NCBI GenBank assembly: GCA_964454975.1
Contig: CAYVVD010000017.1
Span: 1-64,000 of the forward strand
Source: CAYVVD01 sp964454975
GTDB lineage: Bacteria > Bacteroidota > Ignavibacteria > Kapaibacteriales > UBA2268
DNA: 64,000 nucleotides
Direction: 5' to 3'
Shown here: piece by piece, positions 27,092-36,290 of the stretch
Position numbering within the stretch: position 1 is the first letter of the stretch
Layout of the letters: the number at the start of each line of letters is the position of its first letter
Position numbers and translations under genes: made by a program
Notes under the pieces: generated by a model
Database searches by the model: none
The model's input: only the letters and a program-made list of their open reading frames with translations
What the model was told of the DNA's origin: nothing

Positions 27092-27148
27092 CCGGAAATT
27101 CACTTGTAAGAAGCTGGAGGAAAGTAGCATAAGAAACATAATTTCCGG
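27092..27148. other. Spaced inverted repeat between sppA and the lipoprotein gene
   Basis: CCGGAAATT (27092-27100) and AATTTCCGG (27140-27148) are perfect nine-base complements 39 bases apart; a smaller hairpin GTGAT/ATCAC lies at 27069-27083. The 216-base convergent gap has no coding sequence I can support. A structured 3' end or small RNA is possible. Confidence 0.35.
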
Positions 27149-27159
27149 CAGTTTGAAAT

Positions 27160-28188
27160 TTACAAAGCAAGCAGGGCACTCGCCTCCACAGGGAGTTCTT
27201 TGATGCTTTCCTCGATGCCCGTCTGAATAGATGATGAAATAAACAATGTTGAACCTTCGAGGCGTTTTGTCAAAAGCAACTTCTGCTTTTTTGCATTGTA
27301 ATAAATTGCATCATAGCTGTTCTGGAATACAGGCACCAATTTGTTAACCTGCAAGTTCAACTGTAGCAATATCGAGCCGACAGGTATGAAAGCATTATCG
27401 AAATAAGTAGTCAATAGCCCTCCGGGCATATCATCAAGTGAATTTATCCCCGGCCCCTGAAGGATAACCTCAGTTATCTTCTGCCTGAGTGAAATGTCAT
27501 ATATGCTAAGCCTTGCTTCAGTGCCAACAGCCTCGTCAATCTTTCCATGGCCTGCTGAAACGAGTACAAGAAATTTACCTTCAACTGCAACATCGAGGTA
27601 GTAGGGCACGTCGGGTGTTTCGAGGATGTCAACCTGTTCGTGTTCTCGTACATCAATTACAGATAGATTGTTATTTCCCGGATTTGCAGTAAAGACCTGG
27701 TTTCCGGAATTCACTATTGCAACAGGGGTTCCGGACAAAGTGTCTGTAGTGAATATCTGTTTGTTGTAAATATCCAGTATGCTGAATTTACTGTCATTCC
27801 CATGGGCAACGTATGCATCAGTAGAATTAGGAAAGCAGATATCAATAGGTTCAAGCCCTTCGTTGCTGAAATCATATTCCGCCACTTTCTCATAGCTAAG
27901 TTTGTTGATAGCTAATATTTTTTTTGCTGAAGGAATTACAAGGTATATCTCCTCGCGGTAGAGAACAATCTTAACAACTTTGCCGGGGAGACTTTCGCCA
28001 TTGCTTTCAAAGTATATGTCTTCGCTAAGCAGCTCGCCTGCAGGCATCTGAAAAAGCGCAAGCTTAGACTCGACTTCATCTGTGGATACCATCAGCTTCC
28101 AGTTTGGGTTGGAATTATCAACAATCCTCTCTTCCCCTCCGCAAGAGAGAGCAACAAGTGCAATAAATACTATTAAAATATGCTTCAT
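27160..28188 (-). CDS. Beta-propeller lipoprotein of unknown function
   Basis: A 342-residue lipoprotein: signal MKHILIVFIALVALSC with the lipidated cysteine at residue 16. The mature part has repeated four-stranded units of the YncE/WD40-like type (EIYLVIPSAKKILAINKLSYE, AYVAHGNDSKFSILDIYNKQ, VFTANPGNNNLSVIDVREH), so a seven-bladed propeller is likely. It starts 18 bases after the purine nucleoside phosphorylase gene and would be co-transcribed with it and the LOG gene, though no functional link is evident. Substrate or partner unknown. Confidence 0.7.
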   Translation of the reverse strand: MKHILIVFIALVALSCGGEERIVDNSNPNWKLMVSTDEVESKLALFQMPAGELLSEDIYFESNGESLPGKVVKIVLYREEIYLVIPSAKKILAINKLSYEKVAEYDFSNEGLEPIDICFPNSTDAYVAHGNDSKFSILDIYNKQIFTTDTLSGTPVAIVNSGNQVFTANPGNNNLSVIDVREHEQVDILETPDVPYYLDVAVEGKFLVLVSAGHGKIDEAVGTEARLSIYDISLRQKITEVILQGPGINSLDDMPGGLLTTYFDNAFIPVGSILLQLNLQVNKLVPVFQNSYDAIYYNAKKQKLLLTKRLEGSTLFISSSIQTGIEESIKELPVEASALLAL

Positions 28189-28206
28189 TTTCTTAATTAA
28201 TTCAAT

Positions 28207-29034
28207 TTACAATTGCGAGATTAGTTCACTTAATATTTTAGTAAGGGCCGGCTCTGCTTCTTCAGCAGTGGCAATTATCTCCTCGATTTTAACCTCTTCC
28301 AGTTTATCCGGGAAACATTCATCAGTAATAATCGAAATCCCAAACACTTCAATCCCCATCTGCCTGGCTGCAATATTTTCGGGAACTGTGCTCATACCGA
28401 CAATATCTGCGCCCATGATACGAAGCATTCGATACTCTGCGCGGGTTTCGAGCATTGGGCCCGGCATTGCCGCGTAAACGCCCCTGTGGGTTTTTATTCC
28501 AAACCTGAGAGCAATTTCTTCGGCTTTTTTTATCAACTCAGATGACCATGGTTCAGACATATCCACAAAGCGCGTACCTAATGATTCATCATTAATACCA
28601 CGCAGAGGATTGTCCGGCATCAGGTTAATATGATCTTCAATGAATACTAGCTCGCCCTTGTACATACGTTGGTTCATCGAACCACATGCATTAGAAATGA
28701 GCAGATTCTTAATTCCGAGCCTGCCCATTACGCGCACAGGAAACGCTATTTGCTCCATGGAGTAATCTTCGTAATAATGGAAGCGCCCCAGCATCGCAAC
28801 AACCGTTTTACCTGATATGCTTCCAAAGAGCAGTTTGCCGCTATGTGTCTCGACGGTTGAGCGGGCGAAGTAGGGTATCCCGGTATAATCAATGCTGACA
28901 TCCACATCAATTTTCCGGGCAAGCCCGCCCAGGCCTGTACCAAGCACAATGCCGATTTCAGGGGATGCTGCTGTGTGCTTCCGGATTACCTCAACAGCTT
29001 CATCAATCCTATTACTAATATCAATACTGTACAT
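28207..29034 (-). CDS. punA: Purine-nucleoside phosphorylase
   Basis: A 275-residue trimeric-type purine nucleoside phosphorylase, which splits purine nucleosides with phosphate to give free base and ribose-1-phosphate. Landmarks: GIVLGTGLGGLARK near the start, the phosphate/ribose-binding histidine in VETHSGKLL, NACGSMN, the purine-binding glutamate in MLETRAEYRML, MSTVPE and TDECFPD, the last a form common in Bacteroidetes. It follows the LOG gene by ten bases. LOG proteins release free nucleobase from nucleotides, so the pair may serve purine salvage together. Confidence 0.9.
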   Translation of the reverse strand: MYSIDISNRIDEAVEVIRKHTAASPEIGIVLGTGLGGLARKIDVDVSIDYTGIPYFARSTVETHSGKLLFGSISGKTVVAMLGRFHYYEDYSMEQIAFPVRVMGRLGIKNLLISNACGSMNQRMYKGELVFIEDHINLMPDNPLRGINDESLGTRFVDMSEPWSSELIKKAEEIALRFGIKTHRGVYAAMPGPMLETRAEYRMLRIMGADIVGMSTVPENIAARQMGIEVFGISIITDECFPDKLEEVKIEEIIATAEEAEPALTKILSELISQL

Positions 29035-29044
29035 TTACTAATGG

Positions 29045-29647
29045 CTATTCTTTATCAAAATCAATTTTTATGGGCGATGAAAGAGTTTCCCTGTATTTTT
29101 TTAAAATTCCGTTTGTTTGTTCAACGCTGTAGGTGAATTCCCATATCCTGGCATAATCTTTTTTCATAAAGCCTTCTTTGGTCATCTGCTCAAGCTGCTT
29201 TTCAAGTAAATCATAATACCCGTCAATATTCAGCACAATTACCGGAACAACAATCAGCCCAAGCCTTTTCCATGAAACTGCTTCGTAGAACTCGGTCAAT
29301 GTGCCACTGCCCCCCGGCAGCGTAACAATACAATCAGCGTAACCAAGAAGCAGTTTCTGACGCAAATGTATGTCCTCAGTTTGGATTAGCCTGGTTGCGT
29401 TATTGTTTTCAAGTTCCAGACTTGTCATAAACTCGGGGATAATACCAGTTATATCTCCACCTGCTTCGATGCATCCCTGCGCAAGGCTACCCATCAGTCC
29501 TGCCTTGCCGCCGCCATAAACAATGTTAAAATTTTCTTTCGCTAAGATTCTTCCGAGAGAGCGTGCAGCCTCGAGGAAAATGCTCCTGACATTGCTCGAA
29601 GAAGCCGCAAAAACCGTAATATTAAAATGCCGGTCTGTGTTTTTCAT
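29045..29647 (-). CDS. LOG family nucleotide phosphoribohydrolase
   Basis: A 200-residue Rossmann-fold protein of the LOG/TIGR00730 family with the defining PGGSGTLTE motif and VYGGGKAGLMGSLAQG loop. Family members cleave the base from nucleoside 5'-monophosphates, including cytokinin nucleotides in plants; the bacterial ones are often general AMP/purine nucleotidases. First gene of a three-gene unit with punA and the propeller lipoprotein. Length is typical. Confidence 0.88.
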   Translation of the reverse strand: MKNTDRHFNITVFAASSSNVRSIFLEAARSLGRILAKENFNIVYGGGKAGLMGSLAQGCIEAGGDITGIIPEFMTSLELENNNATRLIQTEDIHLRQKLLLGYADCIVTLPGGSGTLTEFYEAVSWKRLGLIVVPVIVLNIDGYYDLLEKQLEQMTKEGFMKKDYARIWEFTYSVEQTNGILKKYRETLSSPIKIDFDKE

Positions 29648-29818
29648 GAATCGAAATTAAGCATTTTCGACTATTTAATAACCAATGAACATAAATTCCG
29701 TTACAATAGTTGTGGATATATTTCAGAAAAAAACAGTCTTATTAGATCTGCTTTTATTATTACGCCGTAATTGAGTAATTTTGTACTTTGTGACATTTTA
29801 TATTAATGTTTGGTCAAA

Positions 29819-31300
29819 ATGGCAAAGTCATTGAATGTACTGTTTATTTCGAGCGAGGTTTACCCGTTTGCCAAAGAAGGCGGAATAGCCGACGTGTCGT
29901 TTTCGTTACCCCTCGCATTGCGTGACCTTGGACATGATGTAAGAATCATGATGCCAAAATACGGCTCGATTTCTGAAAGAAAAAATAAAATACACGAAAT
30001 AAACCGCTTGCGGGATATTCCCGTGCCGATTGGGAAAGGCACTGAACCTGCTACGGTGAAATCTTCTTCTATCCAGAATCCGAGAGTTAAGGTACAGGCA
30101 TATATTACTACAAATGAAAAGTATTTTAACTCCAAAAAAGGGATATACCACGAACCGGATAATTGGACACTTTACAGGGATAATGCAGAACGTTTTATCT
30201 TTTTCAGCCGCAGCGTAATTGAAACATGCACACTGCTCGGCTGGTTCCCAGATATTATTCATTGCAATGACTGGACAACCGGGCTCATCCCTGCTTACAT
30301 CAAAATAATGTACCCTCAGAAATTCAAAAAAACTAAGGTCGTTTTTACTATTCACAATCTCGGATTCCAGGTAGATTTCCCGTTATCGAAATTCGACCTT
30401 ACAGGCCTGCCCAAAAGTGAATTGAACTCGTTCAAACACAAAAACAGGTTTAACTTTCTTAAAGGTGGAATTAAATATGCTGATTTTGTCACCACTGTCA
30501 GCAAAACATATGCTGAGGACATTCTTAAAGAAAAAGCATATACAAATGGCCTCAATGCACTTCTCAAGGAAAAGGGAAAGAACTTCAGGGGGATTTTAAA
30601 CGGAGTAGATAATTGGGTATGGAATCCTGAAAAGGATAATACAATCGCAGCAAAATACGAAGGCGATTTTGCCGAGTATAAGTACCATAACAAAGTTGCC
30701 CTGATTAATAAATTTAAACTTGAGTTCAAACCTAAAGTACCTCTTATCGGTATGGTAAGCCGGATTAATGAAGACAAGGGAATCGACCTGCTGGTAGAAG
30801 CTGCAGACGATCTCTTCAAACTTGACATACAGCTTGTATTACTTGGTGTCGGTGATGCAAAACTTACTCAGAAACTAAAAGCCATCTCAAAAAAATATCC
30901 GGCTAAATTCAAAATGGACGCAAGCTTTAATGATGATGAAGCACACCTCGTTGAAGCCGGAAGCGATATGTTCCTTATAACTTCCAAAAGAGAACCATGC
31001 GGATTGAACTTTATTTACTCATTGCTGTATGGTTCTGTACCAATTGTCCGTCCTACCGGCGGACTAATGGAAATGGTAGAGCCTTTTGATGAGAAAAAAG
31101 GTGAAGGCAACGCAATTATTTATGACAAGCCCACATCAGAATCAATTGTCAATGCCGTAAAAAGAGCTGTTGCGCTTTTCAAGAAAAAACAAATATGGGA
31201 AGACCTCGTATATGAGAACATGTCAATGCACGATTATTCGTGGAAAGAAAATGTTGAGGAATACGACGAGATTTACAGGGAAATTTTAAAGGATAGCTAA
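29819..31300 (+). CDS. glgA: Glycogen/starch synthase (GT5)
   Basis: About 493 residues, two Rossmann-like lobes of a GT-B glycosyltransferase. The sugar-nucleotide loop KEGGIADV is at the N-terminus (usually KxGGLADV), with WFPDIIHCNDWTT and VVFTIHNLGFQ in the first lobe, and GMVSRINEDKGIDLL, SREPCGLNFIYSLLYGSVPIV-like text and RPTGGL in the second. It adds ADP-glucose (or UDP-glucose) to growing alpha-1,4 glucan. Start at ATG 29819 puts the first strand at residue 4; a TTG at 29810 adds three residues. TAATTTTG at 29776-29783 may be the -7 promoter element. It is followed by a DUF4270-like lipoprotein, as in many Bacteroidetes. Confidence 0.88.
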   Translation: MAKSLNVLFISSEVYPFAKEGGIADVSFSLPLALRDLGHDVRIMMPKYGSISERKNKIHEINRLRDIPVPIGKGTEPATVKSSSIQNPRVKVQAYITTNEKYFNSKKGIYHEPDNWTLYRDNAERFIFFSRSVIETCTLLGWFPDIIHCNDWTTGLIPAYIKIMYPQKFKKTKVVFTIHNLGFQVDFPLSKFDLTGLPKSELNSFKHKNRFNFLKGGIKYADFVTTVSKTYAEDILKEKAYTNGLNALLKEKGKNFRGILNGVDNWVWNPEKDNTIAAKYEGDFAEYKYHNKVALINKFKLEFKPKVPLIGMVSRINEDKGIDLLVEAADDLFKLDIQLVLLGVGDAKLTQKLKAISKKYPAKFKMDASFNDDEAHLVEAGSDMFLITSKREPCGLNFIYSLLYGSVPIVRPTGGLMEMVEPFDEKKGEGNAIIYDKPTSESIVNAVKRAVALFKKKQIWEDLVYENMSMHDYSWKENVEEYDEIYREILKDS

Positions 31301-31350
31301 GCCGGGAAAAGATACTATCGTCATGCCGGAGCTAATATAACGGGGCTTTA

Positions 31351-32580
31351 ATGCGGTTTTTTGTCAAGAGAGTTGCGCCTTTCTTATTATTCATTACACT
31401 TGCTTTTGCTGTTTCGTGCAACGAACAACCAACTCAAATTTCTTCAGTATTAATTGAAGACACGCTCAAACTTTTTCCATTGTCCTCAAAAACTACAACC
31501 TTGCTGGTGAAAACAAACAGCAAAAGGATTAATCTCGGGCAGACTTTCAACAAAGGTGTTCTATTTGTTGGTAACGGGTTTGGTGCTAAGGCAGTCTCCT
31601 TTGTGCGATTTACATTCCCTGATTCAACATACGCATACCTCGAAGAAAGCAATATCAGCCAAGTATTTATGACACTCCAACCTGAGAGGTATTCATTCGG
31701 CGATTCCCTTGGAATCCAGTCATTCTCTTTACGCGAAGTTCAAATGCCATATACTGTAGAGACCACCTGGGACAGTATTTTCAGTCCTGACGGAAGTACA
31801 AACTTTTATACTCTTGAGGAATATGGAAACTTCAACGGGAGTATTGAACTGAAAGATACAATGCCCGGAATTAGTATTCCTTTGTCAAAAGAATTAATGG
31901 TAAAATGGCTGAAGGATACTACGACAAGCGGATACAGCGATGCTCTTGCTCTTGTACCGGATGACAATTCACAAACAATTTCCCGGTTCAAAGGGCTTGA
32001 AACAGGAAAGGGTGAAGACCAGGGTAACCCGGAGATAACCATCCTGTTTACAAATAATGAAAACAATCCTGATACTCTGAAGCTGAAATCATCTATAGAT
32101 ACATATTATGCGAAAACCCCCGAACCCACTAATCTGGATGATATTATCATGCAGGGCGTGGATTTTTACAGGGGACAACTCGAGTTTGACCTGGGAGCAA
32201 TACCTCCTCTTTCCGCTATCCACAAAGCGCAACTCGAAATTTATATTAAACCCGGTGAAAACATTGTAAGCAACATGGGTGTAGATTCGGTAATATTCTC
32301 CGGCCTTTATGAAGATATTGACGGTATAAGCCCTGACATTCCCTACTTTGCACTTCGGGAAGCAGGTACTGACAGGTATGAATTCCCGAGTATTACTTCC
32401 TCCGTTGAAAGATGGAACAGGTCAGGAGAAACAAAGGGGACTCTTACATTTATCTTCACAAGGCAGGGAGTTGAAATCCAGGAGTTCAAAAATCTTGACC
32501 GGTTCGTGTTCCACGGGCTTAATGCACCTGACAGCCTGAAACCCGCTCTTAAAATTATCTATTCAAAGAGGGACAGGTAA
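31351..32580 (+). CDS. DUF4270-like lipoprotein downstream of glgA
   Basis: A 409-residue lipoprotein with signal MRFFVKRVAPFLLFITLAF and lipidated Cys at LAFAVSCNE. The mature protein is beta-rich and contains two similar segments (FVRFTFPDSTYAYLEESNISQVFMTL and FYRGQLEFDLGAIPPLSAIHKAQLEIYI) that look like DNRLRE/DUF4270 repeat units. In Bacteroidetes, DUF4270 lipoproteins commonly lie right after glgA, as here. The next gene, an outer-membrane barrel, starts one base after its stop. Function unknown; sequence match to DUF4270 is by layout and context rather than by a diagnostic motif. Confidence 0.6.
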   Translation: MRFFVKRVAPFLLFITLAFAVSCNEQPTQISSVLIEDTLKLFPLSSKTTTLLVKTNSKRINLGQTFNKGVLFVGNGFGAKAVSFVRFTFPDSTYAYLEESNISQVFMTLQPERYSFGDSLGIQSFSLREVQMPYTVETTWDSIFSPDGSTNFYTLEEYGNFNGSIELKDTMPGISIPLSKELMVKWLKDTTTSGYSDALALVPDDNSQTISRFKGLETGKGEDQGNPEITILFTNNENNPDTLKLKSSIDTYYAKTPEPTNLDDIIMQGVDFYRGQLEFDLGAIPPLSAIHKAQLEIYIKPGENIVSNMGVDSVIFSGLYEDIDGISPDIPYFALREAGTDRYEFPSITSSVERWNRSGETKGTLTFIFTRQGVEIQEFKNLDRFVFHGLNAPDSLKPALKIIYSKRDR

Positions 32581-32581
32581 A

Positions 32582-33823
32582 ATGCGAAATTCTTTAATGA
32601 AAGTTATTCTTACTTTCCTCTTTATGCTGTTTTTTCCGGCTGGCCTGGTTTCACAGGGTGGTTCTAACTATTCGCTATTTGGAGTTGGCGATATTCATCG
32701 TAACGTTGGAGCATCATATGATGCTCTTGCTGGAACATCCATTGCATTTCCCACTACTACAAACATCAACCTGAACAATCCTGCTATGTGGTCATTTGTT
32801 AACCAGACGAGGCTGCAGGTTGGATACAGGTTCAACCAGAATCTTATTTCAAACGGAAATGAGGATTTGATGCAGAATAACGGCACGGTTGACGGCGTTG
32901 TCGGACTATTCATGATTGAGCCAAAGCTTGGCCTCGGGATAGGGTTTGGATTATATCGTTACAGCAGTGTTAACTATTTCGCAAATTCACCGATAAGCGC
33001 AACAATAGACGACCTTACAGTCCAGGGTGAAGTTAATTACAAGGGAAAAGGTGGAATCTCTGCCGCTTATGTGGGTATGTCAATAGAACCAATAGAAGGT
33101 ATATCTTTTGGATTGCTTGCCATGAGAACATTTGGCTTGATTGAAACTCTGACGGAAACTGAATTCTACAACTCTTTTACATTCAATTCATCCGTAGTGC
33201 GCAGTGACAGCTATGGCGGGCTTGGCCTGAAGGGCGGTCTCAATTTTAATATCGATGAAAAAGTCAATATCGGGGCATTCTTCGAAACGCACCCATCATT
33301 CAGTGTTAGTTCAGACTTGATTTACCAAACTGAATTTAATCCTGATACTACATTTAATGAAGAACTTAACCCGGCATTTCCAACTTCATTCGGATTAGGC
33401 GCATCCTATATAACCGGCAAATTTATCCTTGGAATGGACTTTTCGATGCAGGATTTCTCCAATTTTGAGTACAGAAGGGGTTCGAAAGCTGATTTCAGAA
33501 ACTATATGCTAATAACAGCCGGTGTTGAGCGCACCGGCAATGATGACATAAATGCATCATTTACCGATAAAATATCCTATCGCTTCGGAGCAGGTTACAA
33601 CCAACTTTATTATAGCGTTCTCGGCAATAGCATAGATGAATATTTCGGCAGCTTTGGCATGCTTATTCCAATGCGTGGCAGCGCACAAATTGATGCATCG
33701 GTAACCATTGGCATGCGCGGCACAACAGGAAATAATCTCCTGCTCGAAACGTTTGCCAGGTTCACGGTAAACCTGAGTATAGGTGAAACTTGGTTCAAAC
33801 CGTTCAGAAGAGAATGGGACTAA
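32582..33823 (+). CDS. Outer-membrane beta-barrel protein (FadL/PorV-like)
   Basis: A 413-residue exported protein, signal peptide about 1-25. The N-terminal SNYSLFGVGDIHRNVGASYDAL and NINLNNPAMWSFV resemble the NPA-containing hatch region of FadL/PorV-type barrels. The rest alternates short polar and hydrophobic strands typical of a 14-strand barrel, ending in FARFTVNLSIGETWF. Role may be hydrophobic-compound uptake or a type IX shuttle partner; neither can be decided. It lies between the lipoprotein and hslV with gaps of one base each, so the whole block is read as one unit. Confidence 0.7.
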   Translation: MRNSLMKVILTFLFMLFFPAGLVSQGGSNYSLFGVGDIHRNVGASYDALAGTSIAFPTTTNINLNNPAMWSFVNQTRLQVGYRFNQNLISNGNEDLMQNNGTVDGVVGLFMIEPKLGLGIGFGLYRYSSVNYFANSPISATIDDLTVQGEVNYKGKGGISAAYVGMSIEPIEGISFGLLAMRTFGLIETLTETEFYNSFTFNSSVVRSDSYGGLGLKGGLNFNIDEKVNIGAFFETHPSFSVSSDLIYQTEFNPDTTFNEELNPAFPTSFGLGASYITGKFILGMDFSMQDFSNFEYRRGSKADFRNYMLITAGVERTGNDDINASFTDKISYRFGAGYNQLYYSVLGNSIDEYFGSFGMLIPMRGSAQIDASVTIGMRGTTGNNLLLETFARFTVNLSIGETWFKPFRREWD

Positions 33824-33824
33824 T

Positions 33825-34367
33825 ATGAGCAAAAATGATAAAATAAGAGCAACTACAGTTGTCGGAGTACTTAGAGACGGGAAAGGAGCTCTTGGCGCTG
33901 ATGGCCAGGTTACTTTCAACAACACGGTGCTAAAGCAAGGAACAAGTAAAATCCGGAAACTATATAACGGGAAAGTGCTTGTTGGTTTTGCCGGTTCGAC
34001 AGCAGATGCATTTGCATTGCTTCAGAAGTTCGAAGAAAAACTGGAATCATATGGCGGGAAATTATACCGTGCATCAATAGAGCTTGCCCGTGAATGGCGT
34101 GTTGATAAATACCTGCGCCGGCTGGAAGCTATGATGATTGCAATTTCCGGTGATGAAATGCTCCTTATAAGCGGTACAGGCGACGTAATAGAGCCTGATG
34201 ATAAAATAGTTGCTATCGGCTCAGGTGGCAGTTATGCACTTTCAGCAGCAAGGGCTCTTTACGAAAACACAGATTTGCCAGCAAAAGAAATAGTCGAAAA
34301 ATCACTAAAAATAGCTGCTGATATTTGTATCTACACCAATACAAATATCACGATTGAAGAAGTTTAA
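33825..34367 (+). CDS. hslV: ATP-dependent protease subunit HslV
   Basis: The 180-residue peptidase of the HslUV (ClpQY) protease. The propeptide MSKNDKIRA is removed to expose the catalytic threonine of TTVVGV. Typical signatures: RDGKGALGADGQVT, GFAGSTADAF and GSGGSYALSAARALYEN. It forms two hexameric rings that degrade proteins unfolded by HslU. The ATG at 33825 gives the standard short propeptide; an upstream start at 33783 would overlap the barrel gene and add an unneeded leader. The hslU gene follows after nine bases. Confidence 0.95.
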   Translation: MSKNDKIRATTVVGVLRDGKGALGADGQVTFNNTVLKQGTSKIRKLYNGKVLVGFAGSTADAFALLQKFEEKLESYGGKLYRASIELAREWRVDKYLRRLEAMMIAISGDEMLLISGTGDVIEPDDKIVAIGSGGSYALSAARALYENTDLPAKEIVEKSLKIAADICIYTNTNITIEEV

Positions 34368-34376
34368 AGGGATTAA

Positions 34377-35774
34377 ATGGATAATAATTACTCAGAGATG
34401 GAACAACTGGCTGTAAGGTCATCCGATGACTATCTTACACCGCACCAGATTGTAACCGAACTTGATAAATATATAATCGGACAGCGCAAAGCGAAAAAGG
34501 CTGTCGCGATTGCTCTCCGCAACAGATGGCGCAGGCAACAGGTTAAAGGCGATATCCGCGAAGAAATAATGCCGAATAACATTATTCTTATCGGGCCAAC
34601 CGGTGTAGGAAAAACCGAGATAGCGCGGAGATTGGCAAGACTGTCAGGAGCTCCGTTCGTAAAAGTAGAAGCAACAAAATTTACTGAAGTAGGATATGTC
34701 GGCAGGGATGTCGAATCTATGATACGCGACCTCACGGAACGCTCTGTTACAATAGTGCGTGAGGAAAAAACAGCCGAAAAGAAAGAAGAAGCTAAAATCA
34801 ATGCCGAAAACAGGATTCTCGATATCCTTATCCCACCTGTTAAAAAGGGACCTTCTTTTGACACGGCAACAGATGAGGAAATAGATAACAATGCCCGTAC
34901 ACGTGAGAAATTCAGGAACATGCTCCGCAACGGAGTCCTCGATGAAAGAATTATCGAGATTGATTTAATGGTTGACCAGACGCCAAATATGCAGGTACTC
35001 GGGCCTATCGGCCTGGATGATATGGGTATTAACATTCAGGACATGTTCAGCAACATAATGCCCAAGAAAAACAAAAAGCGCAAGATGAAGGTGGAAACTG
35101 CCCTCAAACTCCTCGAAAAGGAAGAGGCAGAGAAACTGATTGACATGGATGCAGTAGTAAAAGAAGCTCTCAGGAGGACAGAAAATTCCGGCATTATTTT
35201 TATCGACGAAATAGATAAAGTTGCATCCAAAAGCTCATCGGGGCACGGGCCTGAAGTTTCCCGCGAAGGAGTCCAGCGTGACTTGCTGCCGATTGTGGAA
35301 GGAAGCTCCGTTAATACTAAATACGGGATGGTGAGAACAGACCACATCCTTTTCATTGCCTCCGGCGCTTTTCACGTATCAAAACCATCCGACCTTATTC
35401 CCGAACTCCAGGGACGCTTCCCAATCCGGGTTGAACTTCGCTCACTTACAAAAGAAGATTTTATCAAAATTCTCACTCTGCCGGAGAATGCGCTTATCAA
35501 ACAATACAAAGCGCTAATGGAATCAGAGGAAATCGAGCTTATTTTTGATGATGAAGCAATTGAAGAAATTGCTTCCATTGCAGCACAGGTAAACGAAGAT
35601 GTAACCAATATCGGTGCGCGCCGTTTGCATACCATACTAACTACATTGCTGGAAGAGATTCTCTACGATGCACCGGAAAAAACTCAAGAACAGATTTTTA
35701 TCAACAAAGAGTTAGTGCGCCAAAACCTGGAAAGCATTGTAAAAGACACAGACCTCAGCAAGTTTATACTATAA
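34377..35774 (+). CDS. hslU: HslU ATPase of the HslUV protease
   Basis: A 465-residue AAA+ unfoldase. LTPHQIVTELDKYIIGQ at the start, Walker A in GPTGVGKTEIARRLA, Walker B in IIFIDEIDKVA, pore loop in the GYVGRDVES stretch, the I-domain (about 110-245) and sensor-2/C-terminus ending SKFIL, whose last residues dock into HslV. It uses ATP to unfold substrates and feed them to HslV. Arrangement hslV-hslU is the usual one. A perfect palindrome follows the gene and may end the transcript. Confidence 0.95.
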   Translation: MDNNYSEMEQLAVRSSDDYLTPHQIVTELDKYIIGQRKAKKAVAIALRNRWRRQQVKGDIREEIMPNNIILIGPTGVGKTEIARRLARLSGAPFVKVEATKFTEVGYVGRDVESMIRDLTERSVTIVREEKTAEKKEEAKINAENRILDILIPPVKKGPSFDTATDEEIDNNARTREKFRNMLRNGVLDERIIEIDLMVDQTPNMQVLGPIGLDDMGINIQDMFSNIMPKKNKKRKMKVETALKLLEKEEAEKLIDMDAVVKEALRRTENSGIIFIDEIDKVASKSSSGHGPEVSREGVQRDLLPIVEGSSVNTKYGMVRTDHILFIASGAFHVSKPSDLIPELQGRFPIRVELRSLTKEDFIKILTLPENALIKQYKALMESEEIELIFDDEAIEEIASIAAQVNEDVTNIGARRLHTILTTLLEEILYDAPEKTQEQIFINKELVRQNLESIVKDTDLSKFIL

Positions 35775-35788
35775 AGCCTTATAAAACT

Positions 35789-35814
35789 TAGAGGCGTTGC
35801 AAGCAACGCCTCTA
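35789..35814. repeat. Perfect 26-base palindromic repeat after hslU
   Basis: TAGAGGCGTTGC and its complement GCAACGCCTCTA are separated by AA, a 12-base perfect stem. This GTAGAGGCGTTGC(A/T)-type palindrome is of a kind I recall as dispersed in many bacterial genomes. It lies 15 bases after the hslU stop and could stabilise or end the transcript, though there is no T-run. Confidence 0.65.
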
Positions 35815-35857
35815 CAAAATGATATCCCTGTTTTTTCGATTTTCAATATTAAAAAAA

Positions 35858-35882
35858 GCCCCTTTGCCGGAAGCAAAAGGGC
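35858..35882 (-). terminator. Rho-independent terminator of the small 85-residue gene
   Basis: Read on the minus strand, a stem of GCCCTTTTGC and GCAAAGGGGC with loop TTCCG and one mismatch is followed by seven T residues. It lies just after the stop of the small gene at 35904-36161. Confidence 0.75.
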
Positions 35883-35903
35883 CCTTGTCCGGTGTGAGAT
35901 AGG

Positions 35904-36161
35904 TTAAAACCTGAGAGTAGTTTTAATCTGTTCGATACCTTTTTTTGTGATTTTCGCGCTCTCCATGTGGAGTCCCGTTTCTTCGTCTTCGTAGTCGTGC
36001 AAGTCAATAAATCCTTTGTCCGCCAGCAATTTGTTAATTGTAAAAATCTCGTCTGTTTTCATGTCATCATGAAAATCTGCCGGCTTGAGAGTAATGAAAT
36101 TGTGCTTGCTCTTGTCGTAGTACTTTCTCAGTACTATTTGCTTTTTTTGTTCTTCATTCAT
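35904..36161 (-). CDS. Small hypothetical protein (85 aa)
   Basis: An 85-residue charged protein I do not recognise. It is preceded by a modest AGG site, starts with ATG and is closed by a strong terminator, which argues that it is real. Its predicted layout (helix, helix KTDEIFTINKLLADKGFIDL, short strand pair HDYEDEETGLHMESAKIT, helix KKGIEQIKTTL) is compatible with a small winged-helix or YjcQ-like domain. No neighbour suggests a role. Confidence 0.6.
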   Translation of the reverse strand: MNEEQKKQIVLRKYYDKSKHNFITLKPADFHDDMKTDEIFTINKLLADKGFIDLHDYEDEETGLHMESAKITKKGIEQIKTTLRF

Positions 36162-36237
36162 AACCTGGTATCATTTCCATTTTGAGACAGGAAAATAATT
36201 TACAAAATCTGCAACTCATTGCCATGGATTACTGATA

Positions 36238-36258
36238 GATCCCCGCTTTCGTGGGAAT
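36238..36258. repeat. Short palindromic repeat (TCCCCGC type)
   Basis: TAGATCCCCGCTTTCGTGGG followed by AATG forms an imperfect eight-base stem around TTTC. It is the same unit as the perfect palindrome at 41555-41574 with three changes. It lies in the gap between the nrdJ stop and the small hypothetical gene. Confidence 0.4.
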
Positions 36259-36290
36259 GAATTATTTTTAGTTAATTATCAAATAATACT

